8,211 bases of DNA from Bacteroidia bacterium (GTDB lineage: Bacteria > Planctomycetota > Phycisphaerae > Phycisphaerales > SM1A02), in NCBI GenBank assembly GCA_030054235.1, contig JASGCG010000054.1, forward strand, positions 1-8,211. Reading direction: 5' to 3'. Every line of letters begins with the position of its first letter. Positions within the stretch are counted from its first letter, which is position 1. A program made the position numbers and the translations under genes. The notes beneath the pieces are model-generated. The model made no database searches. It was not told the origin of the DNA and was given only the letters and a program-made list of their open reading frames with translations. Positions 1-6,614 of this stretch are shown here, one piece after another.

Positions 1-1590
1 GAGCGGCCGCCGTTTGACCCCAAGAAGGTGATCGCCGATGCCGCCACGCCGGCCGCCGGCACCACGCTGGTCAAGCTCGACCTCGCGGGTGCGATCAAGC
101 AGGCCTTCACGGCCAGCATTGAGTACCGCAACGCCGAGGAGCAGTACCTGCTCGCCTGCCTCTCGCTGCTCCTGGAGACCAACGAATGGACGCCCCGCGT
201 CTTCGACACGATCTCGCCGCAGTTCCAGTCAGTCGACATCTCCGGCGATGACATCCTGAATCCGTCAGGCGGCAGTACCAACGCCCTGGCGCTCGAGCTC
301 GTCAACGAGTTCGAGGTCACGCAGAAGCTGCCCTACGGCGGTCAGGTGAGCGCGAACATCCTCGCGCAGGTCGCCGACAATCTGAGCGATGCGACGATCG
401 CCGGCCAGGACAGCGTCGAGGCGTTCTTCGCGCTCGATGTGCCGCTCCTCAAGGGCGCCGGGCTGGTGGCGCAGGAGCCGCTCATCCAGGCCCAACGCAA
501 CACGATCTATGCGGCGCGCGCGTTCGAGGACTTCCGCCGCCGGTTCTTCGTGAGCCTGGTCGACGAGTACATGGGCCTGGTCGTGCAGCGCCTGCAGATC
601 AACAACGCCAAGCAGAGCATCCTGCGCTTCAAGGCGATCGTGGACCGCGAGGATGCGCTCGTGGCCAGCGGCCGCCAGGTGCCCTTCCAGGCTGACTTGG
701 CCAAGCAGAACGCGCTCTTCGCGGTCGATCGCCTGGCCACGCAGGAGGAAGCCTTCAAACTCGCGGTCGATCGCTACAAGGTGCGCATCGGCCTGCCGCC
801 CGACCAGCTGCTCGAGGTCGAGACGGAGCTGCTCGACATGCAGCCGCCCGTGATCGACGGCGAGGTGGCGGTGCAGATGGCGCTCGACCTGCGGCTGGAC
901 CTGCAGAACAGCCGCGACCAGGTCGATGACGTGAAGCGGCTGGTCGAGCTCGCACGCAACGGCCTGCTGCCAGCGGTCGATCTGGCCGCGCGCATCGACT
1001 TCCTGCAGGATCCCGACTTCTTCAACGGCGTGCAGCTCGACGGTTCGTTCGATGACTACACCGTCGGCATCAACATCGAGGTGCCGCTTGACCGCGTCGA
1101 TGAGCGCATCGCGCTTCGCCAAGCCCAACTGCGGCAGGAGCAGGTTCAGCGCACCTTCTTCAACACGCGCGACACGGTGAGCGTGCAGGTGCGGCAGGCC
1201 ACCCGTGCCATCGAGCGCAGCCTCTTCTCGCTGCAGCTGCAGGAGCGCAACATCGGCATCGCGCAGCAGCGGCAGGATTCGATCGACGCCGCCCCTGACC
1301 GTGCCACGCCGCGTGACCGCACCGAGACGGTGGACGCCCTCGTGCGTGCGCTGAATGACCGCGACCGCGCCCGCCGCGAACTCCAGGTCGCGATCCTGAA
1401 CTACCTGAACTCGACCGGCCAGCTGCGTGTGTCGCAGGAGGGCGGCCTGATGCCGCCGAAGGGCCTCGATGTCCGTTATCTGCGCACGGCGGAGCTCATG
1501 CCCAATCCCGTGAACGCGCTGCCCGCGCCGCCATCGCCGATGGTGCAGCCTCCGTCCACGGCACCTGCTCCCGCTCCTGCGAATTCCTGA
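1..1590 (+). CDS. TolC-family outer-membrane efflux channel protein, 5' end outside the window
   Basis: This is the channel part of a tripartite efflux or type I secretion machine. TolC-type proteins trimerise into an outer-membrane barrel with a long periplasmic helical tunnel. The frame is open from the first base, and the visible 529 codons begin inside the mature protein (ERPPFDPKK...), so signal peptide and true start lie upstream; a GTG at 28 is in frame but unconvincing as a start. Counting from the first base, codons 26-60 are the first amphipathic helix, and PLLKGAG at 148-154 is the strand-to-helix turn typical of the outer-membrane efflux protein fold. Long helices follow, with RIGLPPD at 262-268 closing the first repeat. 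The second repeat starts near 290 (ALDLRLDLQ, a common OEP motif). The last 30 residues are a Pro/Ala-rich, probably disordered tail. The adaptor gene follows 37 bp downstream, probably in the same operon. Substrate cannot be told. The family call is firm; a specific gene name is not justified. Confidence 0.88.
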   Translation, partial: ERPPFDPKKVIADAATPAAGTTLVKLDLAGAIKQAFTASIEYRNAEEQYLLACLSLLLETNEWTPRVFDTISPQFQSVDISGDDILNPSGGSTNALALELVNEFEVTQKLPYGGQVSANILAQVADNLSDATIAGQDSVEAFFALDVPLLKGAGLVAQEPLIQAQRNTIYAARAFEDFRRRFFVSLVDEYMGLVVQRLQINNAKQSILRFKAIVDREDALVASGRQVPFQADLAKQNALFAVDRLATQEEAFKLAVDRYKVRIGLPPDQLLEVETELLDMQPPVIDGEVAVQMALDLRLDLQNSRDQVDDVKRLVELARNGLLPAVDLAARIDFLQDPDFFNGVQLDGSFDDYTVGINIEVPLDRVDERIALRQAQLRQEQVQRTFFNTRDTVSVQVRQATRAIERSLFSLQLQERNIGIAQQRQDSIDAAPDRATPRDRTETVDALVRALNDRDRARRELQVAILNYLNSTGQLRVSQEGGLMPPKGLDVRYLRTAELMPNPVNALPAPPSPMVQPPSTAPAPAPANS

Positions 1591-1627
1591 ACCAACCTTC
1601 CGATCGCCGACCTACCCTGCACCGACG

Positions 1628-3337
1628 ATGTCCCTCGACGAAACCCCAACCTCCACGCCGTGGCAGCGCATCCGCCTCGCGAGCTTCGTGATCCTCGGCG
1701 TGGCCGCCGTGGCGATCACGGGCGTGCTCCTCGTGGGTCGTCGCGGTGATGACTCTGGTTCGTCGGAGTGGTCGTCGCCGGCAGCGCGAACGCCTGGTGG
1801 CGACCGTGCCGCCGCGCGGCAAGGGAACTTCGACGTCGTGCTGCCGGTCAGCGGGGAGCTTGCTGCCCTGCGCAAGATCGAGGTGCGCAACAAGCTCGAA
1901 GGCCGCGCGATCATCACGGAGATCGTGCCCGAGGGCAAGCGCGTGGCCGCGGGTGACCTGCTGATCAAGCTCGCCGAGGAAGAGCTGATCACCAAGCTCA
2001 AGGATGCCGAGGACAAGCTCAAGACGGCACAGGGCGAAGTGATCGCCGCCGAGCAGAACCTGTCGATCAAGGAACAGGAAAAGCAGAGCGAGCTCGAGAA
2101 GGCCGATGTGGCGGTGCGCATGGCCGACCTTGGCTTCCAAGGCTGGCTCAACGGTGACGTGGTCAAGAAGCGCCAGGAGCTGGCCACCGCGCTCGAGACC
2201 AATCGCATCGATGCCGAGCGCCTGGCCAAGCGCTTCGACGAAGCCAAGAGCCTCGTCGAGAAGGGCTTCATCAGCCGCGACGACTACGAGAAGGACCGCG
2301 TCGCGCTGATCCAGGCGAACGCCAAGGTCAAGCAGGCTGACATCGACATCAAGGTCTACGACGAGTTCCAGTACCCGCAGGACGAAGCGAAGAAGAAGAG
2401 CGATCTCGACCAGGCCCGCGCCGAGCGCGGCCGCACCGAGCAGAAGAAGGACGCAGAACTGGTCAAGGCACGCACCGAGCTCGACAGCGCGCGCTTCAAG
2501 CAGCAGACCGCGCAGGAACGGCTCGACCAGACCAAGCAGCAGATCGCCTACTGCACCGTGAACGCACCGAGCGATGGGCTCGTGGTCTATGCGAGCAGCC
2601 TCGAATCAGGCGGCTGGGGCCGCGGCAGCGAGACGCCGCCTCCGCAGGCCGGCACCGAGCTCAAGCCCAACGAACTCGTGATGATCCTGCCCGACACGAG
2701 CGCGATGGTCGCCAACCTCAAGGTGAGCGAGGCACTCTCTGGCCGCATCAAGCCCGGCCAGCGCGTGACGGTCTTCAGCGATGCGTCGCCAGGCGTGCCG
2801 ATCTCGGGGGATGTGCTCGGGGTGAGCGTGCTCGCCGAGAGCGGCGGCTGGCGCGATCCGAACCGCCGCGACTACACGGTGCGCGTGGCGCTCGAGCAGC
2901 GCGATGACCTGGCGCTCAAGCCGAGCATGCGCTGCAAGGCGCAGATCCTGCTTGATGAGGTGCGCGAGGCGCTCAGCGTGCCGGTGCAGGCAGTATTCCG
3001 CAAGGGTCGCGCGAGCTTTGTGTACGTGCCCGATGGTGGCGGCTTCGCACAGAAGCTCGTGCGGGTGGGCCGAACGAGCGAGGTCGATGCCGAGATCGTG
3101 GATGGCCTGGCAGCGGGTGATGTCGTCCTGCTGCGCGAGCCGCGGGCCGACGAGATCACGAGCCAGCTCTCGCCGGAGTCGGTCAACCCGCCCGCGGCCG
3201 ACAGCCGCGAGGCGCGTGCAGGTACCGATGGTGCCACTGGTGCTGGTCGGCCAGGACGGACCGGCAAACCCGAAGCCGCCGCGCCGCCCGCGACCCCGCC
3301 CGTCGATCCCGCCGCGGCTGCCAAGCCGGGCGAGTGA
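1628..3337 (+). CDS. HlyD/AcrA-type periplasmic adaptor (membrane fusion protein) of an efflux system
   Basis: This 569-residue protein should bridge an inner-membrane pump and the TolC-type channel encoded just upstream. A short cytoplasmic N-terminus is followed by one membrane segment at about 17-36 and then RRGDD, so it is anchored rather than lipidated. Residues about 75-117 form the first half of the lipoyl domain. A long charged coiled-coil hairpin runs from about 118 to 305, with KGFISRDDYE (212-221) resembling the hairpin-tip region of RND/MacA-type adaptors. YCTVNAPSDGLVVY (308-321) is the second lipoyl half. A beta-barrel (about 358-440) and a membrane-proximal domain (about 445-505, with VPVQAVFRKG and GLAAGDVVL) follow. 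Residues from about 515 are a Pro/Ala/Gly-rich tail. It is longer than a typical adaptor of about 400 residues because of the hairpin and tail. The ATG lacks a recognisable Shine-Dalgarno sequence but sits just before the membrane segment. No pump gene follows; the next gene is convergent. RND, ABC (MacB-like) or other partnership cannot be decided. Confidence 0.87.
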   Translation: MSLDETPTSTPWQRIRLASFVILGVAAVAITGVLLVGRRGDDSGSSEWSSPAARTPGGDRAAARQGNFDVVLPVSGELAALRKIEVRNKLEGRAIITEIVPEGKRVAAGDLLIKLAEEELITKLKDAEDKLKTAQGEVIAAEQNLSIKEQEKQSELEKADVAVRMADLGFQGWLNGDVVKKRQELATALETNRIDAERLAKRFDEAKSLVEKGFISRDDYEKDRVALIQANAKVKQADIDIKVYDEFQYPQDEAKKKSDLDQARAERGRTEQKKDAELVKARTELDSARFKQQTAQERLDQTKQQIAYCTVNAPSDGLVVYASSLESGGWGRGSETPPPQAGTELKPNELVMILPDTSAMVANLKVSEALSGRIKPGQRVTVFSDASPGVPISGDVLGVSVLAESGGWRDPNRRDYTVRVALEQRDDLALKPSMRCKAQILLDEVREALSVPVQAVFRKGRASFVYVPDGGGFAQKLVRVGRTSEVDAEIVDGLAAGDVVLLREPRADEITSQLSPESVNPPAADSREARAGTDGATGAGRPGRTGKPEAAAPPATPPVDPAAAAKPGE

Positions 3338-3340
3338 GCC

Positions 3341-4192
3341 TTACGCCATCGAGGGCATCCAGATCGTCTTGGCTTCGGTCACCCCGCGGAAGGCGACCGG
3401 CGAGCGCCAGCGCGGCTCGGTGAAGTCGCTCGCGGGATCCACGATCGTCACGCGCTTCATGTTCTCGGCGGCGCCAGCCTTGAGCGCCGCAGCGTGCTTG
3501 CCCCGTGCAGCGGCAACGATCGCATCGATGTCGCGGTGCGTCGCCATCGCCGGGACGAGCTCCGCATGCTCGCCCGTCAGGATGTTGCAGACGCCACCAG
3601 GTACGTCGCTCGTGGCCAGGGCCTCGCTCAGCACGAGCGCTGGAATCGGATGCCGCTCGCTCGCAGCCAGCACGACCGCATTGCCCGCGGCCAATGCCGG
3701 GCACGCCAGCGCGAGCGCACCGAGCAGCGGTGACTCATCAGGCGCGAGCACGCCGACCACGCCGGTCGCTTCGATGCCGGTGAAGGTGTAGAACGGGCCC
3801 GCCACGGGATTCTGCGACCCGAGCACGATCGCGATCTTGTCGGTCCAGCCGGCGAAGCTCACCACATGCTCGATCGAGGCCTCGACCTCGGCCTTGGCCT
3901 TGCGCGGCGTGACGCGGCTCGTCGCGCGGATCGCCTCGACGAACTCGCTGCGACGCGCTTCGAGCATTTCCGCAAGCCGGTAGAGGATCTGCCCGCGCAG
4001 GTACGCGGTCGACGATGCCCACTTGGTCTGCGCTGCACGAGCGGCCTCGACCGCATCGCGCAGGTCTTTGCGGCTGGCCTTGCACAGGTGGTGCACCGTG
4101 CCGCCGGCAACGGCCTTGATGGTGCGCCCGCTCTCGGTGCGCGGGAACGCACCGCCGATGAAGAGCTTCCAGGTCTTGGTCACGGTAGCCAT
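3341..4192 (-). CDS. Half-length, catalytically degenerate aldehyde dehydrogenase-like protein (resembles the C-terminal domain of ALDH16)
   Basis: This 283-residue protein aligns with the N-terminal, NAD-binding half of the aldehyde dehydrogenase superfamily: LFIGGAFPRTESGR at 10-23, the helix pair around 41-90, and GVVGVLAPDESPLLGALALA at 144-163, followed by AAGNAVVLAASE at 168-179. Compared with its full-length neighbour, the active-site Asn of PWNFP is Glu here (PDESP), the NAD-binding Lys of VLKPAE is Ala (VLAASE), and FTGS is unrecognisable. The segment carrying the catalytic Glu and Cys is absent. It does not simply break off: after KRVTIVDPASDF (246-257) it has its own ending, with VTEAKTIWMPSMA as the last 13 residues, like the close of the truncated second domain of ALDH16 as I remember it. 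It therefore looks like a stable pseudoenzyme, probably a partner or dimerisation subunit of the upstream enzyme, and not a frameshift remnant. ATG at 4192 is supported by a good Shine-Dalgarno sequence. Its stop lies 3 bp from that of the convergent adaptor gene. Dehydrogenase activity is not expected. Confidence 0.85.
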   Translation of the reverse strand: MATVTKTWKLFIGGAFPRTESGRTIKAVAGGTVHHLCKASRKDLRDAVEAARAAQTKWASSTAYLRGQILYRLAEMLEARRSEFVEAIRATSRVTPRKAKAEVEASIEHVVSFAGWTDKIAIVLGSQNPVAGPFYTFTGIEATGVVGVLAPDESPLLGALALACPALAAGNAVVLAASERHPIPALVLSEALATSDVPGGVCNILTGEHAELVPAMATHRDIDAIVAAARGKHAAALKAGAAENMKRVTIVDPASDFTEPRWRSPVAFRGVTEAKTIWMPSMA

Positions 4193-4207
4193 GGGTGGTT
4201 CCTTTCA
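4190..4207 (-). other. In-frame stop-plus-spacer junction between the two dehydrogenase genes
   Basis: Read on the minus strand, the junction is TGA AAG GAA CCA CCC ATG. The full-length gene's stop and the half-length gene's start are in one reading register, separated by four sense codons (Lys-Glu-Pro-Pro). If the TGA were read as an amino acid, one continuous protein of about 768 residues would result, with a short charged and proline-containing linker, close to the size of bacterial ALDH16. Four other genes in the window end in TGA, so TGA appears to be an ordinary stop in this genome. Whether the junction is a natural gene split, a readthrough site or a sequencing error cannot be told from the sequence. 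Confidence 0.85.
4200..4204 (-). promoter_or_regulatory. Shine-Dalgarno sequence of the half-length dehydrogenase gene
   Basis: On the minus strand the bases read AAGGA, seven nucleotides before the ATG at 4192. It lies directly after the TGA stop of the upstream dehydrogenase, so the short spacer between the genes is mostly ribosome-binding site. This supports both the chosen start and translation as a separate polypeptide, probably coupled to termination of the upstream gene. It is the only clear Shine-Dalgarno match I see before any gene start in the window. Confidence 0.7.
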
Positions 4208-5650
4208 GGCGAGGTACGCGGCCAAGCCGGCACGACCGCCTTCGCGGCCGAAGCCCGACTCCTTGAACCCGCCGAAGGGGCTCGTCGCATCGAACTGGTT
4301 GAACGTGTTGAGCCAGACGACGCCGGCCTTCACGCCCGCGGCGACCTCGTAGGCCTTGCTCGCACGGCTCGTCCACACGCCCGCACTCAGTCCATAGTTG
4401 GTGTCGTTGGCGCGCGCGATCGCCTCGTCAGGCGTGCGGAACGTGAGCACCGTGAGCACCGGACCGAAGATCTCCTCGCGCGCGATCGTGTGGGCAGGCT
4501 GCACGCCACGGAAGAGCGTGGGCGCGACCCAGTAGCCCGTGTCGGGGAGCGCACCATCGAAGCAGACGATGCGGTCGGCGCCCTCCTGCACGCCGCACTC
4601 GATGAAGCTGTTCACGCGCTCGAGCTGCTGTCGGCTGTTGATCGCGCCGACGTCGGTGTTCTTGTCGAGCGGGTTGCCCACGCGCAGGCTGCGCATGCGA
4701 TGGGTCAGCCGGCCGATCACCTCGTCGACCACGCTCTCCTCGACCAGCAGCCGACTGCCTGCGCAGCAGACCTGGCCCTGGTTGAACCAGATGCCGTTGA
4801 CGATCCCTTCGATCGCCTGGTCCATCGGCGCGTCGGCAAAGATGATGTTGGGGCTCTTGCCGCCGAGTTCGAGCGTGAGTCGCTTGTCGGTGCCCGCGCA
4901 GGCCCGCGCGATGCGCTTGCCGACGTCCGTGCTGCCGGTGAAGGCGACCTTTTGGACGTTGGGGTGCTCGACCAGCATGCGCCCGGTCTCGCCCGCGCCC
5001 GTCACGATGTTCACGACGCCCGGTGGCAGATCGACTTCCTGCAGGATCTCAGCCAGGCGCAGCGCCGTGAGTGGCGTGGTCTCGGCGGGCTTGAGCACGA
5101 CCGTGTTGCCGCAGGCGAGCGCGGGCGCGATCTTCCACGCCGCCATGAGCAGGGGGAAGTTCCAGGGGATCACCTGCGCGCAGACGCCGATCGGCCGCGG
5201 CTCGACGCCGGGCACGGCGTGTGCGAGCTTGTCGCACCACCCGGCGTGGTGGAAGAAGTGCTGCGCCACCAGTGGCACATCAACATCGCGCGTCTCCTTG
5301 ATCGGCTTGCCATTGTCCATCGACTCGAGCACCGCGAGCTCGCGCGCACGCTCCTGGATGCGTCGCGCGATCCGAAAGAGGTAGCCCGCCCGCTCGGCGG
5401 GCCGCATCCGGCTCCAGCCCTTGAAGGCCTTCTGCGCGGCCTTGACCGCCACCTCGACGTCAGCCTTGCCGGCCTCGGCGACGCGAGAGAGCTTCTTCTC
5501 GGTGGCTGGATCGATCGTGTCGAAGTGCTTGCGCGAGCGAGGATCGACGAACTTGCCGCCGATAAAGAGCCCGTGCTCCTGTTGGATCTCGACCGGGAAG
5601 GTCTCGGGGGCCGGGGCATAGGACCAATCGATCGACTGGGCTGGCTGCAT
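4205..5650 (-). CDS. NAD(P)-dependent aldehyde dehydrogenase, full-length catalytic subunit (ALDH16 N-terminal-domain type)
   Basis: This 481-residue enzyme should oxidise an aldehyde to its carboxylic acid with NAD(P)+ in the cytoplasm. All hallmark residues are present: Asn164 in IPWNFP, Lys187 and Glu190 in VLKPAE, the FTGST nucleotide-binding turn at 237-241, the general base Glu261 in LELGGKSPN, the nucleophile Cys295 in NQGQVCCAGSR, and Glu393 in EEIFGP. Near the C-terminus, SPFGGFKESGFGRE (457-470) is also standard. The N-terminus (DWSYAPAPE before HGLFIGGKFVDP) resembles bacterial dehydrogenases that occur paired with, or fused to, a truncated second ALDH domain. The frame stays open 101 codons upstream of the chosen ATG at 5650, but that extension is low-complexity and overlaps the divergent gene, while this ATG gives normal family length. 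There is no Shine-Dalgarno sequence. The half-length gene follows after 12 bp, clearly an operon. Substrate is unknown. I recall similar pairs beside deoC in some actinobacteria, but no deoC is visible here. Confidence 0.93.
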   Translation of the reverse strand: MQPAQSIDWSYAPAPETFPVEIQQEHGLFIGGKFVDPRSRKHFDTIDPATEKKLSRVAEAGKADVEVAVKAAQKAFKGWSRMRPAERAGYLFRIARRIQERARELAVLESMDNGKPIKETRDVDVPLVAQHFFHHAGWCDKLAHAVPGVEPRPIGVCAQVIPWNFPLLMAAWKIAPALACGNTVVLKPAETTPLTALRLAEILQEVDLPPGVVNIVTGAGETGRMLVEHPNVQKVAFTGSTDVGKRIARACAGTDKRLTLELGGKSPNIIFADAPMDQAIEGIVNGIWFNQGQVCCAGSRLLVEESVVDEVIGRLTHRMRSLRVGNPLDKNTDVGAINSRQQLERVNSFIECGVQEGADRIVCFDGALPDTGYWVAPTLFRGVQPAHTIAREEIFGPVLTVLTFRTPDEAIARANDTNYGLSAGVWTSRASKAYEVAAGVKAGVVWLNTFNQFDATSPFGGFKESGFGREGGRAGLAAYLA

Positions 5651-5708
5651 CGGGGCATTATGACGGCACGGGGTGAATCGGGCGGCCGCAGCGAACGAAC
5701 GCGTGGGC
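5651..5708. promoter_or_regulatory. Divergent intergenic region between the aldehyde dehydrogenase operon and the SOUL-family gene
   Basis: These 58 bp must hold the 5' signals of both divergent genes, unless the promoters lie inside the coding regions. On the minus strand CATAAT (bases 5662 to 5657) matches five of six positions of a sigma-70 -10 box in an otherwise very GC-rich stretch. It would place transcription start at about the A of the dehydrogenase ATG. No matching -35 box is seen at the expected spacing. For the plus-strand gene I find no convincing promoter or ribosome-binding site. Treat it as a location for control signals, not as a proven promoter. Confidence 0.4.
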
Positions 5709-6593
5709 ATGAACCGAGCCGTCCAGATCGTCCTCTCCATCGTCTCCACGGGACTGTGTGCCATGGCTTGTGCGACCGATGGATCGCGCACCACACCATC
5801 GCCCGCTGCCCTTGGTGACGACGCCGCGACCAAGGATGCAACGCAAGCCGCTGCAGAACAGGCCTGGGCTGCGAAGGATGTGCCCGCGCCGACGGAAGCC
5901 CCAAAGGTCGGGACCACGGTCCGCGTTGGTGGTGACCTGAAGGTCGAGTCCAACCTTGATGGCGAAACATGGCGATCGGGTCGATGCCTGATCGAAGCCC
6001 CGTTGCCTGTGGGCTACCCCGCGCCGACTCCGCCAGGCTCGATCGACCTGAAGACCTATCCAGTGGTGCGCCGCGCCGAGATCACGGCGAAGGGCAGCAC
6101 GATGGTGGGCATGAACTTCGCGTTCTTTCCCCTCTTCAACCACATCAAGGATCGTGACATCGCCATGACCAGCCCGGTCGAGATGGACTACCGCGGCATG
6201 GAGAGCGAGGGCAACCCATACCAGCTCGATGAGTCCAAGGGTGAATGGACGATGAGCTTCCTCTATCGCCAGCGCGAGCAGGGGCCGACTGGTGATGCGG
6301 GTCGCGTGAAGGTGCGCGACAACGATCAGGTCACGGTGCTCTCCGTTGGCTTGAAGGGGCCGTATGGCATCGGCCGCGTGAACGAGGGCTTGCCGATCCT
6401 CGAGTCGTGGCTGAAGGCCCATCCTGAATGGGAACGTGCCGGCGATGTGCGCGCGTTCAGCTACAACGGCCCGCAGGTCCGCAACGCCAACAAGTGGAGC
6501 GAAGTCCAGCTGCCGGTGCGCAAGGTGGGGGCGGTGCCATCAACGCCAAAGGATGAAGCACCATCGACCGCCGCGCCGACCGCCGGCTCGTGA
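5709..6593 (+). CDS. SOUL/HBP-family heme-binding-like protein, exported, probable lipoprotein
   Basis: This 294-residue protein has a C-terminal SOUL/HBP domain, the family of p22HBP and SOUL heme-binding proteins whose bacterial role is poorly known. The hallmark run is at 139-160: FFPLFNHIKDRDIAMTSPVEMD, close to the family's F-YI...IAMT-PV core. WTMSFLY (180-186), GLKGPYGIGRVNE (214-226) and the HPEW...FSYNGPQ region near 238-256 complete the domain. The N-terminus is a signal sequence (MNRAVQIVLSIVSTGLCAMAC) with a possible lipobox AMAC placing the lipidated Cys at 21; Met at -2 is unusual, so ordinary cleavage remains possible. An Ala/Pro/Thr-rich linker of about 50 residues follows, as expected for a tethered protein. 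ATG at 5709 was chosen over an in-frame start at 5673 because it begins the signal peptide. It is convergent with lgt, 21 bp away, with no hairpin in the gap. Heme binding is a family inference; no axial ligand is asserted. Confidence 0.87.
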   Translation: MNRAVQIVLSIVSTGLCAMACATDGSRTTPSPAALGDDAATKDATQAAAEQAWAAKDVPAPTEAPKVGTTVRVGGDLKVESNLDGETWRSGRCLIEAPLPVGYPAPTPPGSIDLKTYPVVRRAEITAKGSTMVGMNFAFFPLFNHIKDRDIAMTSPVEMDYRGMESEGNPYQLDESKGEWTMSFLYRQREQGPTGDAGRVKVRDNDQVTVLSVGLKGPYGIGRVNEGLPILESWLKAHPEWERAGDVRAFSYNGPQVRNANKWSEVQLPVRKVGAVPSTPKDEAPSTAAPTAGS

Positions 6594-6614
6594 TTGACGG
6601 GTGAAGGGGTCCGC

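Noticed and set aside
265..1128. A 287-codon minus-strand open frame inside the TolC-family gene
   Set aside because: It has composition typical of an antisense shadow in GC-rich DNA (His/Asp/Arg/Leu-rich), no domain, and sits opposite a clear OEP-family reading frame.
3341..4192. The half-length dehydrogenase as a frameshifted pseudogene of a full-length enzyme
   Set aside because: No remainder of the catalytic domain is found in any frame downstream, where the adaptor gene ends 3 bp away. The protein has its own C-terminal ending, and the gene has an intact start and ribosome-binding site.
3866..5818. A 650-codon open frame on the plus strand, antisense to both dehydrogenase genes
   Set aside because: It lies codon-on-codon opposite the two dehydrogenases, which share one register, and high GC at third positions removes antisense stops. 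The encoded protein is an Arg/Asp/Ala/Leu-rich, low-complexity product with no recognisable domain, while the minus strand has complete catalytic motifs.
5651..5953. An N-terminal extension of the full-length dehydrogenase by 101 codons
   Set aside because: The extension is Ser/Ala/Arg-rich without ALDH similarity and overlaps the start and signal peptide of the divergent SOUL-family gene. The ATG at 5650 gives normal family length.
6594..6614. A bidirectional terminator between the SOUL-family gene and lgt
   Set aside because: The 21 bp show no inverted repeat or T-run that would form an intrinsic terminator.
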